Below, one piece after another: positions 59,313-64,000 of a stretch of 64,000 nt of DNA. Origin of the DNA: Hydrocarboniclastica marina (GTDB lineage: Bacteria; Pseudomonadota; Gammaproteobacteria; Pseudomonadales; Oleiphilaceae); NCBI RefSeq assembly GCF_004851605.1, contig NZ_CP031093.1, positions 2,666,692-2,730,691 on the forward strand, read 5' to 3'. Position 1 is the first letter of the stretch; each line of letters begins with the position of its first letter. Position numbers and translations under genes: made by a program. Under the pieces are notes generated by a model. The model saw only the letters and a list, made by a program, of their open reading frames with translations. It did not search any database and was not told the origin of the DNA.

Positions 59313-59900
59313 CTACTGTTTGATACCTTCTACGGACAGAATCAGTTCCAGCTTCTCCGCCGTAGGACCCAGATCCAGCTCCATGCCAAAGTTGGCGGGC
59401 TCAATCTCAACGCTACCCGCAAACCCCATCCGATAGCCGCCCCAAGGGTCTTCGCCGTAACCGATTTGCGTCATATCCAGCGTAACCTCGCGGGTGACAC
59501 CGTGGAGCGTCAGGTCGCCGTGAACCTTGGCTGTCCTGTCGCCGGTTGTCTCAATGCGGGTGCTTTTGAAAGTAGCCTCAGGAAACTTGTCGACATCAAG
59601 GTAGTCGTCGCTGCGCAGATGCTTGTCGCGTTCCGCGTGGTTCGAATCGATGCTGTCAGTCTGAACGGTGACGGATACGCTCGAGTTTTCCGGGTTGCCC
59701 TCATCAAAAGTAAACTGGCCATCAAACTCATTAAAACGACCGTATAACCAGCTATAGCCCAAGTGACTGATCTTGAACATGATGAACTGGTGCTGGCCTT
59801 GGGTGTCGAATGCGTACTCACCGCCGTGAGTATCAGCCTGGGCTATTCCGGCACCAAGCCCCAGAGTCAGAACCAGAGCACTCATAGTCTTCTTGATCAT
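59313..59900 (-). CDS. yceI: YceI-family periplasmic lipocalin-like protein
   Basis: Secreted beta-barrel of the YceI family, known to bind isoprenoid quinone-like lipids. Signal peptide of about 22 residues ending GIAQA, then EYAFDTQGQHQFIMFKISHL and the conserved KVHGDLTLHGVTREVTLD and GFAGSVEIEPANFGM. 195 aa. It follows a cytochrome b561 gene by 79 bp on the same strand, a common pairing that suggests a quinone link. Confidence 0.93.
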   Translation of the reverse strand: MIKKTMSALVLTLGLGAGIAQADTHGGEYAFDTQGQHQFIMFKISHLGYSWLYGRFNEFDGQFTFDEGNPENSSVSVTVQTDSIDSNHAERDKHLRSDDYLDVDKFPEATFKSTRIETTGDRTAKVHGDLTLHGVTREVTLDMTQIGYGEDPWGGYRMGFAGSVEIEPANFGMELDLGPTAEKLELILSVEGIKQ

Positions 59901-59979
59901 TACTCTCTCCTTATTTCACTGTTCCGCGTATAGCGCGGCGTGTTTACCTTGGCGCAAAAACTCACAAAGCGCGGGTAAT

Positions 59980-60537
59980 CTATCGCTCTTGCTTCGGTCT
60001 CATCATCCGAAGCAGTGTGTCATCCTTATCCAGAAAGTGGTGTTTCAATGCGCCCGCCGCATGAAGTCCCGCCAGCGCTACCAATACCCATGCGCACCAA
60101 TAGTGTATGAGCCCTGCGACATCTTCCTGGCCGTCGACCCGGCCGGTCAGCGACGGCAGTTCAATCCAGCCAAAAATACTGACGCCTTGACCCTTCGCCG
60201 TGGAGATGAGATATCCGCTCGCGATCATCGTGAATATCAACAGGTAAAACAACGTATGGGCGAGCCTGGCTGAGATCCGCTCCAGCCGGGAATGGGCTCC
60301 GTGCGCGCGGGGAACAGGCGACCACCAGCGCCAGAGCAGCCGCCCCACCACAACGGCTCCCAATATCAACCCTGCACTGCGGTGCCAGTCTGGAAGCGTC
60401 CTGTAAAGTGGGTCGTAGTAACTGAGGTCGACCATATACAGGCCCAGCCCGAAGAGACTGAACACCGTCAGCGCCACCAGCCAGTGCAGCGCTATGCTCA
60501 CCCAACCATAGCTATTCACAGTGTTTGTTATCTGCAT
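59980..60537 (-). CDS. cytochrome b561
   Basis: Four-helix diheme membrane cytochrome that passes electrons between quinol and periplasmic partners. Histidine ligands are seen in IALHWLVAL, PDWHRSAGL, LAHTLFY and LAGLHAAGALKHHF. 185 aa from ATG 60537 (MQITNTVNSYGW), preceded by AGAGG; the 18 extra residues upstream are not family-like. Probable operon with yceI. Confidence 0.92.
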   Translation of the reverse strand: MQITNTVNSYGWVSIALHWLVALTVFSLFGLGLYMVDLSYYDPLYRTLPDWHRSAGLILGAVVVGRLLWRWWSPVPRAHGAHSRLERISARLAHTLFYLLIFTMIASGYLISTAKGQGVSIFGWIELPSLTGRVDGQEDVAGLIHYWCAWVLVALAGLHAAGALKHHFLDKDDTLLRMMRPKQER

Positions 60538-60810
60538 GTAGCCTCTGTGTTCAATGCGGGTTGTCCACCTTCGCTGGCATAACCCCTTCAATCGAGTTCT
60601 TTCCTAACCAGCAGCGTAGAACAGTTAGGGCCGCTAACAAAAACATAACATTTGCATGCTACCGTTCGAGTTTATCGATAGATCAACAGAGATCACCTCG
60701 GGGGCGCTCGCCGAAACACGTCCAACTCGTTGCGGTAACTACGCATTTATCCCGAGCCATACACAGGGCATTATCGAAAATCAGCTAACCTCTGCCCAGG
60801 AATCAGTCCC

Positions 60811-60858
60811 ATGGAATTTGAGTTCGACGAAAACGTCGTCATTCCCAGCAATAATTGA
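60811..60858 (+). CDS. Possible 15-codon mini-gene or leader peptide
   Basis: MEFEFDENVVIPSNN, an acidic peptide with AGGAA 6-10 bp before its ATG and a terminator 11 bp after its stop. The ORF is too short to judge by composition. Its complete gene-like layout (ribosome site, ORF, terminator) in an otherwise empty region is the only support. Confidence 0.25.
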   Translation: MEFEFDENVVIPSNN

Positions 60859-60868
60859 AAACCCTGGC

Positions 60869-60910
60869 CCGGCCGCAATTACCACTGCGGGCCGGTCGGT
60901 TTCTTCTTCG
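60869..60910 (+). terminator. Rho-independent terminator-like hairpin
   Basis: CCGGCCGCA pairs with TGCGGGCCGG (one bulge, 8-nt loop) followed by TCGGTTTCTTCTT. No annotated gene ends before it on this strand, so it marks a short transcript, either the mini-gene at 60811 or a small RNA starting in 60600-60800. Confidence 0.55.
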
Positions 60911-61070
60911 TCGTACGTGGATATTGCCTGCCTGGCCCGAGCGTTCCCCCCGTGAGCTGACCCTACCTTCGCTTGACAGATTGGCGTGATCGATAATCAT
61001 CTACCATACTGTTTTTAGATCGCGACCTACGCAATATCGGCGCCTATGAACACCTCCAGTTTATAAGTAA

Positions 61071-61099
61071 TTACCGATGTACGTTGGGTCGTCTATAAT
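61071..61099 (+). promoter_or_regulatory. Predicted promoter of the EAL gene
   Basis: TTACCG (61071-61076), 17 bp, TATAAT (61094-61099). The -10 is perfect and the -35 weak. The start would be near 61106, 50 nt before the first possible start codon. Confidence 0.4.
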
Positions 61100-61155
61100 C
61101 GTTACAGAAAGTTAAGGGCTGCCGGCGAGTTGGTTCCACGCTTGCTGGCGTTTAC

Positions 61156-62466
61156 GTGCACCACGGGGATTTCGTTATCAGAGCCTTGCCGACGTCCGCA
61201 GCTGAGTTTCAGTCAATTGCCATGGCAGAGTTCGAGTCCATGGGCAGCCTCCTGCGGGCGCCGCAGGCCGCCGAAGGTTGGGCCGCCGATTACCACGGCC
61301 TCAAACTGCGCACTGCCCTGCAACCGATCTTCAGCATTTCCCATAAGCGTACGATAGGCTATGAAGCACTGATACGCGCCTTCGACAATGACAACGTCAG
61401 TGTGCTTCCTGGCCATCTCTTTGGCCTACCCCACTCGGAAGCTGAGAATGTTCTGCTCGACCGGCTCTGCCGCTACCTGCATGTGCAAAACTTCTCCTGC
61501 CTTAGCGACGACATCAATTGGCTGTTCATCAATGTTTCGCCCAAGGCTGTCGCCTCAGGCCATCACTCTGATTACTTTTTCGGCCAGCTTCTCAAGCGCA
61601 CCGGGTTCCCACCTCACCGGATTGTCGTTGAGATCGTAGAGCAGCCCACCGATGATTCAGCTCGCCTCCGGGATGCCGTCGACTATTACAAAAAGCTGGG
61701 CTGCCTGACCGCAATCGATGATTTTGGCGCTGGTCACTCCAATTTCGAGAGGATCTGGAACCTTCGCCCGGATATCGTCAAACTCGACCGGCAGATGCTG
61801 GTCCGGGCGACAGACGACAAGAGTACACGGCAAATCCTTAAAGGCATCGTTTCGCTTCTCCATCAGTCCGGCTGTCTGGTGTTGCTGGAAGGCGTCGAAA
61901 CGCGCGAGCAGGCGCTTATTGCGGTGGATGCCGGTGTAGATTTCGTTCAGGGCTTTTATTTCCAGGTACCCAGCCTCAGCCTGGACAAAGTAGTGAGTTC
62001 CGCGGCTGATTTCGAAGGCCTTCTTAACGACTACAAGCTCCAGTCAAAACACGAAGCCGACCCGTCTGTAGGCATTGCGGGTTTCTTTGAACCCCTGTTT
62101 CGGACGGCCACCAACTGGCTCTCACAGGGCCATCCCGCTCGGTTCTCTTGCGACGCATTGCTTCAGCATCACGCAGTGTCCCGCTGCTACCTGATAGGTT
62201 CCGACGGCGTACAGATTGGTGACACTATCCTGTCTGCCAAGCTCGCGAGCAACCTGGACCCCCGCTTCCGCCCGCTTGAGAATGCGTCCTCCGCCGACTG
62301 GTTCCGGCAACATTACCTGCAGCGGGCTTTGTCCGAGCCAGGCGCTCTTCAGATCACCCGCCCTTACCTTTCGGTGTCCGGGGCCCACATGTGCGTCACG
62401 CTCTCGTGCTCCTATACTGATTCCGAGGGCGCAAAGGTGCTATGCTGCGACATCTTTTCAAACTGA
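61156..62466 (+). CDS. EAL-domain c-di-GMP phosphodiesterase with C-terminal sensor-like domain
   Basis: Stand-alone EAL protein. All catalytic signatures are intact: EALIR, the Asn in FINVSPK, VEIVEQ, AIDDFGAGHSNF, VKLDRQ, LLEGVET and QGFYFQ. Residues about 290-436 form an extra domain (FFEPLFRTATNW; RCYLIGSDGVQIG; FRQHYLQRAL) resembling a PAS/Cache-like fold as in YkuI-type EAL proteins. No membrane segment, so probably a cytosolic ligand sensor controlling c-di-GMP breakdown. The start is unsure: GTG 61156 lacks a ribosome site; ATG 61222 or 61240 are alternatives. Confidence 0.88.
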   Translation: MHHGDFVIRALPTSAAEFQSIAMAEFESMGSLLRAPQAAEGWAADYHGLKLRTALQPIFSISHKRTIGYEALIRAFDNDNVSVLPGHLFGLPHSEAENVLLDRLCRYLHVQNFSCLSDDINWLFINVSPKAVASGHHSDYFFGQLLKRTGFPPHRIVVEIVEQPTDDSARLRDAVDYYKKLGCLTAIDDFGAGHSNFERIWNLRPDIVKLDRQMLVRATDDKSTRQILKGIVSLLHQSGCLVLLEGVETREQALIAVDAGVDFVQGFYFQVPSLSLDKVVSSAADFEGLLNDYKLQSKHEADPSVGIAGFFEPLFRTATNWLSQGHPARFSCDALLQHHAVSRCYLIGSDGVQIGDTILSAKLASNLDPRFRPLENASSADWFRQHYLQRALSEPGALQITRPYLSVSGAHMCVTLSCSYTDSEGAKVLCCDIFSN

Positions 62467-62568
62467 AGCAGCCGGCTTGACCTGAACTGCCTGTGCGGTC
62501 ATCGCGCTGTGACTGAGCCGCCCCAGGCTTGCATGCCGGTAAGCCACCACTAGTCCCGATACCCGTTT

Positions 62569-63570
62569 ATGCCACGTCTTATTCTTGCTCCGATGGAAGG
62601 CCTCGTCGATCCGCCGATGCGTGACCTCGTCACTCGGCTGGGCGGCGTTGACCAATGTGTCACCGAGTTTATCCGGGTGTCCGGTACGCGCTTGCCGGCG
62701 CGGGTCTTCCACCGGATCGCGCCTGAACTCCTGACCGGCTGCCGCACGGCAGCTGGCGTGCCCCTGATCGTCCAACTGCTTGGCAGCGATGCACAGAGCA
62801 TGGCAGATAATGCCTGTCAGGCAGTCAAACTTGGCGCTACAGCAATCGACCTGAACTTTGGCTGCCCGGCGAAGACCGTCAACAAGCACAAGGGAGGGGC
62901 CATCCTGTTGCGTGAACCCGAACGTCTGGCAGAGATAACGACGACTATCCGTCGTGCACTGCCCGAGCATATTCCGCTAACCGCCAAGATGCGCCTTGGC
63001 TATGAAAGCCCGGACCGCGCCGTGGAGTGCGCCCAGGCATTGGCCGCCGCTGGTGCAGCTGAGATCACCGTCCATGCCCGAACGAAAACCGACGGTTACC
63101 GGCCGCCGGCCTATTGGCCCTGGATTGCCCGCATCCGCGAAGGGGTACCGGTACCGGTGGTCGCGAACGGCGAGATATGGACGGTGGAGGATTACCACCG
63201 TTGCCGCGAGGAATCAGGGTGCGAGGACGTCATGATCGGTCGCGGACTTATAGCCCGCCCTGACCTGGCACTTCAGATCAAGCGGGATCTGGCCGGGCAA
63301 CCGCTGCAGCCGATGACCTGGGCAGAGCTTCTACCCCTTATCAATGATTTCGGTGAGGACGCGCTCACCAAGATGCCGGAGAAATATGCTACCGGCCGGG
63401 TCAAACAATGGCTGACCTACTTGCGGTTTGGTTTCAGAGAGGCCGCGGAGAGTTTCGCAGAGGTGAAGCGTATGCGCGAGGTCAGACCCTTGCTTGCAGC
63501 GCTCAACGCCACGTTAACGCGGTCTGGTATAACCGCTGGCCCCGCGGAGGTGCTCAGGGAAAGCGCCTGA
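62569..63570 (+). CDS. dusC: tRNA-dihydrouridine(16) synthase DusC
   Basis: FMN enzyme reducing U16 in tRNA. The active-site Cys is in DLNFGCPAKTVNKHKGGA; LAPMEGLVDPPMRDLV at the N-terminus and ITVHARTKTDGYRPPAYW are the DusC-style blocks that separate it from DusA and DusB. 333 aa. Converges with parE. Confidence 0.92.
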   Translation: MPRLILAPMEGLVDPPMRDLVTRLGGVDQCVTEFIRVSGTRLPARVFHRIAPELLTGCRTAAGVPLIVQLLGSDAQSMADNACQAVKLGATAIDLNFGCPAKTVNKHKGGAILLREPERLAEITTTIRRALPEHIPLTAKMRLGYESPDRAVECAQALAAAGAAEITVHARTKTDGYRPPAYWPWIARIREGVPVPVVANGEIWTVEDYHRCREESGCEDVMIGRGLIARPDLALQIKRDLAGQPLQPMTWAELLPLINDFGEDALTKMPEKYATGRVKQWLTYLRFGFREAAESFAEVKRMREVRPLLAALNATLTRSGITAGPAEVLRESA

Positions 63571-63665
63571 GTACACCCTGCCCCGCAGGTGACGTTGACC
63601 TACAGCCTGAACGCGGTGTTCTCAACCGCGCCCATTGAGGACCCTACAGCGCAACCCGGCAATGA

Positions 63666-64000
63666 CTATTCGACCAACTCAGCCAGGTTACCGTACTCCT
63701 CCAGCCAGTTCCTGCGATCTGAGGCCCTCTTCTTGCCCAATAGCATGTCCATGCGTTCGTCTGTGCCGTCATCGAGTTCTAGCCCCAGCTGGACCAGACG
63801 GCGTGTGTCTGGAGCCATCGTCGTCTCGCGCAGCTGCAGCGGATTCATTTCACCCAGGCCCTTGAAACGTGTGACAGAAACTTTGCCTTTACGATTCTCT
63901 GCAGCGATACGGTCGATGACGCCCCTCCTCTCGTGCTCATCCAGGGCATAGAACGTCTCTTTGCCCACGTCGATACGGTAGAGCGGGGGCATGGCTACAA
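63666..64000 (-). CDS. parE: DNA topoisomerase IV subunit B ParE (3' part)
   Basis: C-terminal fragment of ParE; the gene continues beyond the window. The visible segment covers MPPLYRIDVGKETFYALDE, VTRFKGLGEMNPLQLRETTM (Toprim tail) and the family end LLGKKRASDRRNWLEEYGN. Only about 110 of some 630 residues are present. Confidence 0.93.
   Translation of the reverse strand, partial: VAMPPLYRIDVGKETFYALDEHERRGVIDRIAAENRKGKVSVTRFKGLGEMNPLQLRETTMAPDTRRLVQLGLELDDGTDERMDMLLGKKRASDRRNWLEEYGNLAELVE

Larger units (their letters stand above)
60538..61155. other. 618-bp intergenic region with an orphan terminator
   Basis: Holds the cytochrome b561 leader, the mini-ORF at 60811, the terminator at 60869 and the EAL-gene promoter at 61071. 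A small inverted repeat GTTAGGGCCGCTAAC is at about 60624-60638. TTGACA at 60973-60978 has a weak -10 (AATCAT, 16 bp on). Confidence 0.4.

Noticed and set aside
61231-61250. GTTCGAGTCC resembling a tRNA T-loop
   Set aside because: Inside the EAL coding region with no acceptor or anticodon stem around it; no tRNA gene was found in the window.

Overview
The window is a gene-dense, high-GC (roughly 60%) chromosomal segment of a free-living gammaproteobacterium. Gene content and order resemble Pseudomonas and especially Marinobacter-type bacteria. Three blocks match the order I recall for Pseudomonas aeruginosa: miaB-ybeZ-ybeY-corC-lnt / ybeL-leuS-lptE-holA (about 0-10.7 kb), acyl-CoA dehydrogenases plus the biotin operon and comF (10.7-20.8 kb), and purA-hisZ-hflCK-hflX-hfq-miaA-mutL-ami-tsaE-nnr-queG-orn-rsgA-motBA-rhdA-psd-...-fimX-serB-parC (26-58 kb). 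This assignment rests on recall, not on a search. I see no phage, integrase, CRISPR array, tRNA or rRNA. The window holds about 57 supportable coding genes and ends inside parE.

Layout. 0-5.5 kb: the miaB to lnt envelope and RNA-processing operon, interrupted directly after miaB by a 270-bp element with nested inverted repeats. 5.5-10.7 kb: a YbeL-type zinc-ribbon gene, leuS, lptE and holA. 10.7-15 kb: two paralogous 600-residue acyl-CoA dehydrogenases; the second has a sigma70-like promoter overlapped by two PsrA-type operators. 15-20 kb: bioB-F-H-C-D plus a small flagellar-rod-like gene, with a likely BirA operator at the promoter that reaches into divergent comF. 20.8-26.2 kb: an FAD oxidoreductase, a small membrane protein gene flanked by two different tandem-repeat arrays, srkA, and cmoA-cmoB. 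26.2-39.4 kb: a long minus-strand run (purA to nnr). 39.6-42.4 kb: queG and orn, separated by a low-GC islet with one unrecognised secreted protein. 42.6-50.3 kb: rsgA, motAB, rhdA-psd, and the EF-P beta-lysylation set (efp, epmA, epmB). 50.7-58.3 kb: a PilZ-like protein gene, a fimX-type degenerate c-di-GMP sensor, serB and parC. 58.6-64 kb: small hypothetical genes, yceI with cytochrome b561, a possible mini-gene with its own terminator, a probably active EAL phosphodiesterase, dusC and the 3' end of parE.

Functional themes are tRNA modification (miaA, miaB, cmoA, cmoB, queG, tsaE, dusC), translation and protein quality control (leuS, hflX, hflKC, hfq, efp-epmA-epmB, rsgA, ybeY), envelope biogenesis (lnt, lptE, psd, amidase), fatty-acid and biotin metabolism, and c-di-GMP/motility control. 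The most unusual items are the foldback element at 1369-1638, the paired tandem-repeat arrays at 22.1 and 22.8 kb, the two well-formed operators (PsrA-like, BirA-like), the low-GC islet at 40.8-41.9 kb, and the 15-codon ORF plus terminator at 60.8 kb.
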